A stretch of 64,000 bases of DNA from Vanessa cardui (Eukaryota > Arthropoda > Insecta > Lepidoptera > Nymphalidae), in assembly GCF_905220365.1 (NCBI RefSeq), contig NC_061130.1, positions 12,965,501-13,029,500 of the forward strand. The letters are read 5' to 3'. The notes beneath the pieces were generated by a model. It had not been told where the DNA came from and made no database searches. It saw only the letters and a program-made list of their open reading frames with translations. Shown here piece by piece: positions 36,632 to 45,268 of the stretch (position 1 is its first letter; the number at the start of each line of letters is the position of its first letter). The translations under genes and the position numbers were made by a program.

Positions 36632-37221
36632 TTTTTTGAAGTTGTTGGCAGTGATAGTGACGTAGATCTGCTTCTCGCCACATAATCCAGCATGTTTGTT
36701 TTACTAACCTTCTTTGGAGCGGGCGTAGTTAAGCGGTGTGGTGATTTGATTGGAGAATCTGTGCGGTCTCTTTTCCTTTTGTCCCTTTGGTCTTCTTTCG
36801 GATCTTTGGTAACCAATTTATCTCTTATGAGGTAACAGATTTTGCCCTTCGCTCTTTCTTCCTTCATTTGAGGTAGAAGCTGCTTTCTCTTTTCCAGAAC
36901 TTCTTTACTAAAATCCTCCTTAATATACATATCTGACTTTAATTTCTTTTTGTTTTTAAGGATTTCCTTTTTTCTCCAATTTGTTGTAAAAGTTACGAGA
37001 ATGGGACGGATTTTGTTATCACTCTTTTCGCCCAATCTGTAGGCGTTGTTTATTTCGTGTGGGTTGATATGGATGTTCATCTCCTTTCCAAGCAATTCTA
37101 TAATAGAATCGATCTGGGACTCACTGCGATATTCTTCTTTTACCCCAAAGAAAATTAGGTTATTTCTTCTTTTTTCTTCTTCCATAGTTTTTATTTTATC
37201 TTGTAAGTTTTTTAAATCCAT
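36622..37221 (-). CDS. RTE-type LINE ORF1 protein (nucleic-acid-binding type)
   Basis: A 199-residue frame. It has an N-terminal coiled-coil-like stretch (about 1-20, continuing upstream as EENKSLK), then RRNNLIFFGVKEE (19-31), NAYRLGEKSDNKIRPILVTF (59-78), KKLKSDMYIKEDFSKEVLEK and RKQLLPQMKEERAKGK. This is the RNA-recognition-like core seen in ORF1 proteins of lepidopteran non-LTR elements. A basic, Ser/Pro-rich tail follows. It probably coats the element RNA. The ATG at 37,221 is the first in frame, but the frame stays open for about 70 nt upstream, so the true N-terminus may be missing through 5' truncation. The stop TAG at 36,622-36,624 follows the slippery heptamer by two codons. Confidence 0.8.
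   Translation of the reverse strand: MDLKNLQDKIKTMEEEKRRNNLIFFGVKEEYRSESQIDSIIELLGKEMNIHINPHEINNAYRLGEKSDNKIRPILVTFTTNWRKKEILKNKKKLKSDMYIKEDFSKEVLEKRKQLLPQMKEERAKGKICYLIRDKLVTKDPKEDQRDKRKRDRTDSPIKSPHRLTTPAPKKVSKTNMLDYVARSRSTSLSLPTTSKNHQ
36631..36637 (-). promoter_or_regulatory. Candidate -1 ribosomal frameshift site, A AAA AAC
   Basis: In ORF1 phase the minus strand reads tcA AAA AAC CAC CAA TAG: a perfect X XXY YYZ heptamer of a strong class used by retroviruses. A -1 slip moves reading to CCA CCA ATA GAC, which is the ORF2 frame and stays open to 33,896. I found no stable stem within the usual 5-9 nt downstream; a GC-rich segment starts about 90 nt later. Confidence 0.65.
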
Positions 37222-38431
37222 TTTCAGGCTTTTATTTTCTTCTAAAAGTGTAATTAAATTCCCATTGATACTTTCCGTAGTTTTTAGTTACCGCTTCCGT
37301 TTACGTTGGCAACCCTGATTTAAAGTTGGTATTACCGGTATTATGATGGCAACTCTAATAGTCTATGGTGTAGTTAACTTTGTTAGGTTGGTACTCTTGA
37401 TTGAGTGGAGAATGGTTACCTACCCTCTTTGATTAGCGTAAATATTTGATAGTAATCACATCACTTTTTCACTGAACTCTTCTAGTGGTTATAATTATTA
37501 ATAATTATTAGCCCAATTTGTTTCTTTAACACTATTTTTTAAGTTTGTGACAGTTATAACTTTATTATATATACATCTATATATATAAAAATGAATTGCT
37601 GTTCGTTAGTCCCGCTAAAACTCCAGAACGGCTGGACCGATTTGGCTAATTTTGGTCTTGAATTATTTGTGGAAGTCCAGGGAAGGTTTAGAAGGTGAGT
37701 AAGTATGATAGAAATGCTAAGAATATAATAAAAACAACAACTTTGTTTTTCCTTAGAAATAGATGTATTAGAGATATTTTAGAGATTATCATTGATTTTC
37801 TAAGATTATCGATGTTAAACAATAAAACATTGTAGTTTTAAAATTGATTTTGCATTATTTAAAACATCGTTACATCTATTTTTCGAATCTATATATAAAA
37901 AAATAAGTGGCATTTTTTCGATGTCACTTTATAACTTAAGAACGGGCTCAGCTATCCAAACCAATTTTTCAGGGTTTGTTCGGACTATTTAGTAGATAGT
38001 TTATGTGAAGTTTGCACAAAATTGGTCGAGTGGTTCTTCATTTATTACATTTTTTGTAACAAATGAGATTTTTTAGATGGGTAATTGTACTGTCAAATTA
38101 AAAGTAAGTATGAATTAAATAGAGTAGACTCATCCACCAGTTTCAATAGGTAATACGTCTTATTTTAATTTATTAATTCCAAAAAAAAAACATTTAAAAG
38201 TACAGCGTTTGCATTTACTTTCATGTTTAAATATACAGAAAAAAGTAAGTGCCATTAATTTTTATTCGTATCGATTGATGGTTTGTCCACAAGCACAAAA
38301 TTCTCAAGAAAATCTCGAGATGTGGTAAACGATATCCGTACATCGTTGATATGTATGCCAAAATAGAAACTGAACATCTTAATTTTATTCGTTTCAACCA
38401 AGCAATACTAAGATCCTAAGAATATATTCAT

Positions 38432-38960
38432 TTGCAAGATGCGATAGCGAATTATGATAATGTAAATGACATCGGGCGATTGACTATATTGCCATTTTCG
38501 TTTATTGGTTGCACACGGCAAATGAACGAATATGCGCAAGACACAATTTCTTATGTACGAAAAATAGTCAACCGGATCTGTTCATTACATTTACATGTAA
38601 TCCTCAGTGAGATGATAAAGAATGATAAAAACAATTTATTTTAAGAATAGTCGACAACTAATCGTCATGACATTACAGCACGTTTTTTTCGGAAAAAAAA
38701 TGAAAACACTTATGGATTTAATTGTAGAATTATGTATATTTGGAGAGGTACGTTGCCACATGTACCCCATTGTATGGCAAAAAAGGAGATTACCGCATGG
38801 ACATGTATTAATTTGGCTGGTACATAAAATAACTCTGGATCAAATCGATAACGTTATATCAGCCGAAATTCCCTATCAAACTCTTTTGATAGGGAATTTG
38901 ATGATGATGATGATGAACAAGAGTTATTTCACGTGTGTCATTAAAATATGATACATGGTC
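38432..38960 (+). pseudogene. Helitron Rep/helicase protein fragment (Helitron-like N domain)
   Basis: Pieces in changing frames read LQDAIANYDNVNDIGRLTIL, PFSFIGCTRQMNEYAQDTIS, then LMDLIVELCIFGEVRCHMYP, VWQKRRLPHGHVLIWLVHKI and IHGPCGEL. They match the Helitron-like N domain (the GSPR-M---YQDA and WQKRGLPHAH-L-WL motifs), which lies beside the rolling-circle Rep motifs. Frameshifts near 38,570 and after 38,870, and a stop near 38,947, destroy it. At 38,866-38,899 a 15-bp perfect hairpin interrupts the coding sequence. Confidence 0.75.
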
Positions 38961-39337
38961 CATGCGGTGAGCTACATATGAGTTCGTTACATCTATTTCT
39001 CGAATTCAATAATTTCTTCCAGTCAGAAAAAACAGCGATGTTATCAATTGACATCGATGTTTAGAGCTCCAAAAACATCAAGTATCAATGTTCGGTATTG
39101 ATGTCATTATCAACGCCATAATCATATTTTTGTAACATGGGTAATCGCTACTTTGTCAAACATTTGATGTTGACCCTGTTATTCAGAAATCAAATTGAAA
39201 GAATAGTTATATCTTTATAACTACATATTAATTCACATGAGGTACAAAAAGAACCTTAATTTTAACTAAATTCAGTTGTTTATTGACTATCAGATCATTT
39301 TTATGTACATAGATTGTTTGATAAATCTTAAGTTTTG

Positions 39338-39462
39338 TCAGAGAAACAAAGTCATCGACATAGTCCACCGGATAAGTAAGTTGAAGTGGCAGTGCGCTGG
39401 CCATATTTGTCGCAAAACCGATAACCGTTGGGGAAAAAGTGTTGGGCTGATTGATTGATTGA
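39338..39462 (+). mobile_element. RTE-type LINE fragment inside the Helitron region
   Basis: It reads NKVIDIVHRISKLKWQCAGH then ICRKTDNRWGK. This is the RTE segment just downstream of where the LINE at 33.9 kb breaks off (RTNK). It is on the opposite strand and ends in a short (GATT)n run. A small truncated copy. Confidence 0.7.
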
Positions 39463-39639
39463 TTGAAGTTTTGTCACATATTGTATTTATGAACGCAACC
39501 ATAATATTTGACATTTGGCAATCAATAAACAGATCGTCTATCGATTCCTCTAATGACAAAGAGTGCATCCTATTATCACCCTATATATTATTGTACTCTT
39601 TGCTTCTATCTTTGTGAGTTGACGGTTACCGCTACGGAC

Positions 39640-40030
39640 ATGCTAACCGCACTGATGACCAGAGAGACAGATCAAGAAAATAGTTGTGTTGCTATGTCAC
39701 AATTGCGTTCTTTAGTGAGTGACAAGACAGGCTTAGGCGTGCACATCGAACGCAACAAAAGCGAGCACGATTTAATGAAATTGAGAGATCCCGCAGAAGC
39801 AGTGCTCCTGTGATCCTGGAACGAGCTGCATTCCCCTATGATCCAGCAATAGATTTTTGTGCCGACAAATCGGTAACAATTGGGGAAATTACAATAATTT
39901 GTAAATGTTGTATGGCGTTAAAATACAGTGTTGAATCTACTGGATTATGTTGTGCTGGAGGCAAATTAAAATTACCACAATTAGTCCCACCACCAGATTC
40001 CTTGCGCTCTTTAGTTTCTGGAATGTGAAA
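39640..40030 (+). pseudogene. Helitron N-terminal protein segment, out of place
   Basis: Two overlapping frames (to 39,813 and 39,810-40,028) read LERAAFPYDPAIDFCADKSV, TIGEITIICKCCMALKYSVE, GLCCAGGKLKLPQLVPPPDS and LRSLVSGM. This cysteine-containing segment normally precedes the Helitron-like N domain in the same protein. Here it lies about 0.7-1 kb downstream of that domain on the same strand, so the element is rearranged or made of two copies. It is followed directly by the Helitron 3' end. Confidence 0.65.
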
Positions 40031-40232
40031 TGATTCTAAACATTTTTGGCCAACATTCAAATCATTTGGCGTAACACATATTGTTCAGGAAAATTCAAAT
40101 CTTTAAAAATTTTAGTTACAGTTTCGCTGCGTGCAAAGGATTCTATGCACATCACATTTGGACTAATTTAAGTCTTTCGATTATGGCAGTACGAAGTTTG
40201 CCGGGTCAGCTAGTATAGTATATTTATTATAC

Positions 40233-40287
40233 TAATTTTAATTTAAGAAAATTTAAGTTTCACTTAAATTTTCTTAAATTAAAATTA
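40233..40287. repeat. Perfect 26-bp inverted repeat with a 3-nt loop
   Basis: Arms 40,233-40,258 and 40,262-40,287 are exact reverse complements around ttc. They are AT-only apart from one G/C pair type and begin 20 nt after the Helitron 3' terminus. Confidence 0.9.
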
Positions 40288-40449
40288 CTCTCAATGTTCA
40301 AACAAAAGAAGTTTCAAACTCCTACTATCATCTAGTAAGGCCACGTAAGACTGCAAATCTCGGGGTCTCGAATTCCAGGTCAAACCAATAAAAAGTTACA
40401 CCGTTTTTCTGTTAAGGAATTCTCACTAGCGGCTCGAAGTCAGTTAAGC

Positions 40450-40680
40450 TTTTTTTATGTTTGTAGGTGGGCTGGCAAATGGGTCAAATGATGGTAAACA
40501 GTCACGCCGGCCGGTTGACCTTGGTACTTTAAGATATAAAAATCATTCAACCTTGGGAACTAACTTATTACCTAATGTGTTATCCATTGTACCTGTGGTT
40601 ATATTGACTTACTTTCCCATCAAATCGGAACTCATCAATACTTAGTATTGTTGTTTGTCAGCGGAGTATTTTATGAGTGG
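40450..40680 (-). repeat. Diverged copy of SINE-like family A
   Basis: T run, then tgtaggtgggctggcaaatg, ccttgggaactaac, tgtacctgtggttata and aatcggaactcatcaatac, in family order. It faces the copy at 40,807. Confidence 0.6.
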
Positions 40681-40806
40681 TTATTCTTTAGTTTTATCAG
40701 ATTATACGCGTAATAAAATAGAGTATACATTTACATTTGTCTGTGCTATTGTGCCCAATAATATCTCTTGAGTAGAGTAGAATTTAATCCAAAAAGTTCT
40801 AATCAC

Positions 40807-41040
40807 TTGGTGGTACCACCCACTCATCAGATATTCTGCCGCTAAACACAGTACGCAGTATTGTTGTGTTCCGGTTTGAAGGGTGAGTGAGCCAGTGTAA
40901 CTACAGGCACAAGGGACAAGTTCCCAAGGTTGGTGGCGCATTGACGATGCAAGAAATAGTCATTGTCTATGGGTGATGGTGACCACTTACCATCAGGTGC
41001 CCCATATGCTCGTTCGCCAAACTATTCCATAAAAAAAAAA
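40807..41040 (+). repeat. SINE-like family A copy, 5' truncated
   Basis: It begins at ggtggtaccacccactcatc and ends in a ten-A tail. Small deletions remove the acataacatctta part and part of the gcagtaagg block. Confidence 0.8.
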
Positions 41041-42660
41041 TTAAAAAGAAAATACAGTAGTCACCCCGATAGACCAAACAGCATAGCTCATATCTTAACC
41101 TTAAATGTACTTTAAAACGGTAGAGATCTAAGTATGCAAAACGGACTACTTTCTCTCATCTTGTTTACAAATATTCTTTAATATCTCGAAAAGTATCTAA
41201 ATTACAAATAAACATGATGAATATTTTTGCTTAAATTGCTGATAAATTTTATGCGAAACTTTAAAACGTCTACAAATTTCCCCATAAACGATTTTCTCTA
41301 TCCCGATTCAGAGGCGACCTAAGGCATGTGTGACGTTGTCGACCGTCCACGGTTACGCATACGCGAAAGTTAAAGGGGTCTCGCGCTTCGAAAGTTATGA
41401 GTAAAACTACCTGTATTGGATGTGTAAACCTTAGTTTCGGACGGTTGAATTGTTATAAAATATACTGTAAAGTTTGAAAAGAATTTGCTTATTTTGTATT
41501 TTAAGTGAACCTTCATTTAATATATAGTATCTGCATTGTTATTTGTTATAAATAAACATCCAACATTCAAGACAAAGGAAAAAATACTGAGAAGTGATTA
41601 TTAGCTTACTTATATATGAATATAGACCATTTATAAAATTATAAATACATAAGGCAAATGAATGTATCTGTCTTAACTTTCTATTCTCTTTATATAAAAC
41701 TTTAATCTAATTTTAGAAAAATAATCCGACATTAATTAAAGTTAGTTAATGTGCCGGCATTTCATACACTATAACAGAAAATAATACCTAATATTTACAA
41801 TAACTAAATCAGTTAACAGTTTAAATTTAAACATACGCCTTGCCTTGATTTTGCTTACACCGACTTTAGATATAAAATAAAATACATCCGTATAATACAT
41901 ACATTCATAGTTACTATACATCAGTAGTTTTACAATATTTATCTTACCAAACTCATCAGTTCTGTCAATAATAGAAACCTCCTGACCGAAGGTCGGTTAC
42001 AAGTGTGTACAAACCCAAGAGTACTCTATTCCCTCAATCTCGTAGGCCGATGGGACGGTAATCCGATACGACATCGGCAAACCTCACACTCATTGATAGT
42101 CAGAGTAAACACCAAAACCTGAGAACTAGCAAAGAAACTGAACAAGTATTCCTCACTAAAGTTCTATAATCGTATACAGTTTTAATAGGAATAGCCTGAA
42201 AAATCTAAACGCGTTTTTAAATTCTCCACATGTTTATAAATTTAGCAACCGAAGCAATGTGGTGTTTTCAGGGATTCTTTTGTGTAACCGTATGCATTGT
42301 CCAACAAAAGATTTACTGACTTCGCAGAGTATTCAGTAATAAGTTTACTCCTTGTATTAATGTTATGTGTATTACAGTTGCTGATACAATCGCTAGTATT
42401 TTTCAAAATTGTGATGTACTGTATGTATATATCGTCCTTATTGATTACGGCCACGCAGGATATAACGGTCAGAGCACAAGTGTGTGCGCTCAGATACACT
42501 CTGTATTCCCTCACTCTTGTGATTATAAGATGTGATAGACCGGCAAATCCGACACGAGTCAATCATAATAAGGAGCAGAATTAACGGCTTTTATAGCCAT
42601 TATGGCTAATGTAAATACACAGGACATGACAGTCAGTACAAGCGCACAAAAACACTCTCT

Positions 42661-42822
42661 ATTTAAATAAAACTAGTTATAACGGATTTGAATCGACGAG
42701 TAGGCTACCCGTCAACCCGTCTACCCGTTACCACGAACGCTGTAAAGTGCTCGAAACGTCGGGATGTCAAAAAGTAATTAATATACGCGATTCAAATCCG
42801 TTATAACTAGTTTTATTTAAAT
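42661..42822. mobile_element. Foldback element with perfect 35-bp inverted repeats
   Basis: Arms 42,661-42,695 and 42,788-42,822 are exact reverse complements, beginning atttaaataaaactag. The 92-bp interior is not palindromic and carries gacgggttgacgggtag on the minus strand. The block is flanked by aacactctctatt at 42,651-42,663 and 42,849-42,861, which suggests a target duplication with a 26-nt tail beyond the right arm. No coding sequence is present. The superfamily is unresolved. Confidence 0.7.
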
Positions 42823-43200
42823 GTGTAATAATCGCGAAAATTTAAGACAACACTCTCTATTCCCACACTCTCGCGATTATGAGATGTGATGACGTGGCAA
42901 TTCCGACACGAATCGATAATAATTACGAGCAGAATTAACAACTTTCCGTAACACGGAACTACAAACCCTTAAAACGTACTGTATAAAAATTTATTTTGAG
43001 AATATATAGTCAAAATTTTTATCTCATAAAATTTATTATGAAATGAATGTTTCTATCCAAATTCATACATAATTCCAATGCTATCGCAGCTACCTTCTTC
43101 ACAACAAAATATGGCATGGAAAACGACTGCCCTAACACAAAGTAAATGATGTTTATATATGTCTTATGTCTATAAGGGTCAAAGTAATTTCTATAAAAGT

Positions 43201-43505
43201 AAAGTAAAGTAACAGCCTGTAAATTTCCCACTGCTGGGCTAACGGCCTCCTATCCCATTAAGGAGAGGGCTTGGAACATATTCCATCACGGTGTTCCAAT
43301 GCGAGTTGGTGGAATGCACATGTGGCAGAATTTTAATGAAATTAGACACATGCAGGTTTCCTCACGATGTTTTCTTTCACCGCTGAGCACGAGCTGAATT
43401 ATAAATATAAATTAAGCACATATATATAGTGGTGCTTGCCTGGGTTTGAAGCCGAAATCATCGGTTAAGATGCACGTATTCTAATCACTGGGCAATCTCG
43501 GCTTC
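43201..43505 (-). repeat. tRNA-derived SINE, family B
   Basis: Reverse-complement order: tail and cagcctgtaaatttcccact, the body ctcacgatgttttctttcac, box B-like gcctgggtttgaag, and box A-like ctaatcactgggcaatctcg. It lies about 250 bp before the second beat-like exon. Confidence 0.8.
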
Positions 43506-43762
43506 GATAATTATATATTAATCTCATTGTTTTGAAGAGAAGCTAACATGTAGACACCATTCATTGTATGCTAATTACGTAGGATTGGCTCAGGCCCTGC
43601 ATTGTAAAGGTATTGACCGACTTTAATGGTCAACAGCCTACCAAATAATAACCAAATAAGTCCCTTAATCAGCTCTTACGACACCCTCGTTCTGGGATAG
43701 ATTGTTTCTATTCTACTCTTTGGGAAAGTCACACAGCTCATATTAAGTATGATTAATTTTAG

Positions 43763-43898
43763 CAATCAACGCCCAACGCATCTAACGTGACGCTTTACCC
43801 AGCGGTGCTCGAGACAGGGGGGCGCTACCGTTGCGAGGTGTCTGGCGAGAGACCACTCTTCCCGACCGTCTCCGATCATGCTGATATGATCGTTGTGG
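43763..43898 (+). CDS. beat: beat-like gene, exon encoding second half of Ig domain 1
   Basis: Acceptor attttag ends at 43,762 and donor gtatga starts at 43,899. Entering on a codon boundary, it gives 45 codons plus one base: QSTPNASNVTLYPAVLETGG, RYRCEVSGERPLFPTVSDHA, DMIVV. The G-YRCEV core supplies the second Ig cysteine, pairing with SCRW of the preceding exon. The ASNVTL segment includes a possible N-glycosylation site (NAS or NVT). The phase fits both neighbouring exons exactly. Confidence 0.9.
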
Positions 43899-44037
43899 GT
43901 ATGAACACTTATTATTTACATATTTATTATTAACCTATACGAAACTAGAGCCCATAGAATAGCAGAAATAAACACCAGCGGTATTAACAAGTCAGTGCTA
44001 TGAATCCTTTTTCTTGACTTTCAATTCCATCTTTCAG

Positions 44038-44297
44038 CTCTGCCTTCTACAGGACCAGTTATAACCGGTTCTCGGCTGCGATATCAGATCGGGGATCGAG
44101 TTCAAGTGAACTGCACGTCTGGACGCTCGCGCCCCGCCACGAGGCTCTCGTGGTACATCAACGGCGAACCAGCCCCGCTCTCCAGTGTTCTCGAGCCGGA
44201 GATTTACAAACACGAAGATGGCTTAGAAACTACGAGTCTTGTTCTCGACTTTAAAGCTAAGCCGAAGCACTTTCGGAAGGGAGACTTGAAATTGAAG
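44038..44297 (+). CDS. beat: beat-like gene, exon encoding Ig domain 2
   Basis: Acceptor catctttcag ends at 44,037 and donor gtagga starts at 44,298. With the one base carried over it gives 87 codons: ALPSTGPVITGSRLRYQIGD, RVQVNCTSGRSRPATRLSWY, INGEPAPL and so on, then DGLETTSLVLDF, PKHFRKGDLKLK. The P--GP-I-G---Y--GD-V-VNCTSG-S-P---LSW-INGEP pattern is the second Ig domain of beat proteins. NCT is a possible glycosylation site. The matching cysteine comes in the next exon. The preceding intron is only 139 bp. Confidence 0.92.
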
Positions 44298-44731
44298 GTA
44301 GGAAAATTACCGCGTTTCCGTGTAATTTTCCAATAAAGTTATACGATGATTATATTTTACACTTTGGAGTTGAATAAGATTATACAAATATCAAACTAAT
44401 GTCAAGTGGACAAGATTGCCTAATAGCAGTTCCGATTTGCTATTATAATAAGATTTCTTGCTCTATGGACAATACTTTCAAAACTTTTACGGATATGATA
44501 CAATTTATAAATTAGAAGACAACTGAAATTATTTTACGTGTTAAATTTAATAACATAATATATAAATAACCGCAAGATTATAGGTTTTGAGGATTAATAC
44601 ACCATTACCGTAAATGCTCATCAGCAAATAAAAATAGGATGAAATTGTCCAATCCAACATAAAGGATATCCGAAGTTATTATTTTTACTTGTTCCGTAAT
44701 AAAGTAATATTTATTTATTTTTATCCCGCAG

Positions 44732-44962
44732 TGCCTCGCAACAATCGCTACAGTGTACTGGCGCAGCAACGAAGAGAGTGTGCAAGGGGAGCGGCTGAAG
44801 GGCTATTCCCGCTCCAAGGAGTCGCTGGAGGGCGCCTCGCGCGCCGACCGCGTGCAGGCCTCGGGCAAGTCCGGCGGCCGCGCCGACCGCGTGCCCGCCC
44901 TACCACTGACGCTCCTAGTATCTCTCCTTCTCTATTTCTCGACGAGATTTCACAAAATGTAA
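44732..44962 (+). CDS. beat: beat-like gene, last exon with hydrophobic C-terminus
   Basis: Acceptor ttttatcccgcag ends at 44,731; stop TAA at 44,960-44,962. It has 77 codons including the stop: CLATIATVYWRSNEESVQGE, then a hydrophilic, Arg/Ser/Gly-rich stalk with two near-identical RADRV(Q/P)A units, then LPLTLLVSLLLYF and a short basic end, STRFHKM. The opening Cys completes Ig domain 2 (LKLK-C), and ATIATVYW-SNEESV is strongly conserved in beat proteins. The C-terminal hydrophobic segment is about 14 residues. It could be a GPI-anchor signal or a short membrane anchor; the sequence does not decide. The exon is much richer in GC than its surroundings. Confidence 0.92.
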   Translation, partial: CLATIATVYWRSNEESVQGERLKGYSRSKESLEGASRADRVQASGKSGGRADRVPALPLTLLVSLLLYFSTRFHKM

Positions 44963-45262
44963 GGAAACATTTTGCATTCCATTAATATTCAGCACGTTTG
45001 AAGAAACTTAAACTCTCAAGAGCGCCATGGATAAAGAAGAATAAAAGAAAAGTAAATTCCAGACCTTACTGACTTAAATTTGTGACAGACACTAATTTAG
45101 ACGTTAGATAACTAAATAAATTACTACAATGGTATTTATATTACAATATTAAACAAAGAATACCCATAACTTCAGGTAATAGAAAGATAAGGAATATTAT
45201 GTCGCTTTAATTGTAAATACGACACTAAACATTGTAAACGTGTATTTATTATAAAATAGTAA

Positions 45263-45268
45263 AATAAA
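45263..45268 (+). terminator. Likely polyadenylation signal of the beat-like gene
   Basis: AATAAA about 300 bp after the stop. Another AATAAA at 45,115-45,120 is an alternative. The 3' UTR is AT-rich without recognisable repeats. Confidence 0.45.

Larger units (their letters stand above)
33900..37300 (-). mobile_element. RTE-type LINE with two ORFs, lacking its 3' end
   Basis: ORF1 (37,221-36,622) and ORF2 (36,631-33,896) are both open with no internal stops, so the copy is young. The right limit is uncertain: the ORF1 frame is open back to about 37,290 and the sequence beyond could be 5' UTR or flank. At the 3' side the ORF2 tail, 3' UTR and tail repeat are missing, replaced by 49 bp of gypsy LTR. 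A LINE cannot normally insert without its 3' end, so a later deletion or rearrangement is likely. Confidence 0.8.
37576..40213 (+). mobile_element. Degenerate, composite Helitron
   Basis: The 5' end starts TCTATATATATAAAAATG after an A at 37,575. The 3' end is gccgggtcagCTAG followed by T at 40,214. This fits Helitron insertion between A and T with TC...CTAG termini. A second, different Helitron-like 5' end (TCTATATATAAAAAAATAAG) begins at 37,888, so at least two copies are nested or fused. Rep-region remnants are present but broken, and no helicase region is seen. The orientation is taken from the termini and from the coding remnants. Confidence 0.7.
20895..43762 (+). other. 22.9-kb intron of the beat-like gene, filled with transposable elements
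   Basis: The intron is defined by donor gtaatg at 20,895 and acceptor gattaattttag ending at 43,762. It splits Ig domain 1 between its two cysteines. The gypsy element and the RTE LINE in it lie on the minus strand, antisense to the host gene. SINEs, a MITE and the Helitron fill much of the rest. Stretches without a listed feature (about 20.9-22.6, 23.4-25.2, 26.8-28.0 and 41.0-42.6 kb) show nothing I can name. Confidence 0.8.
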
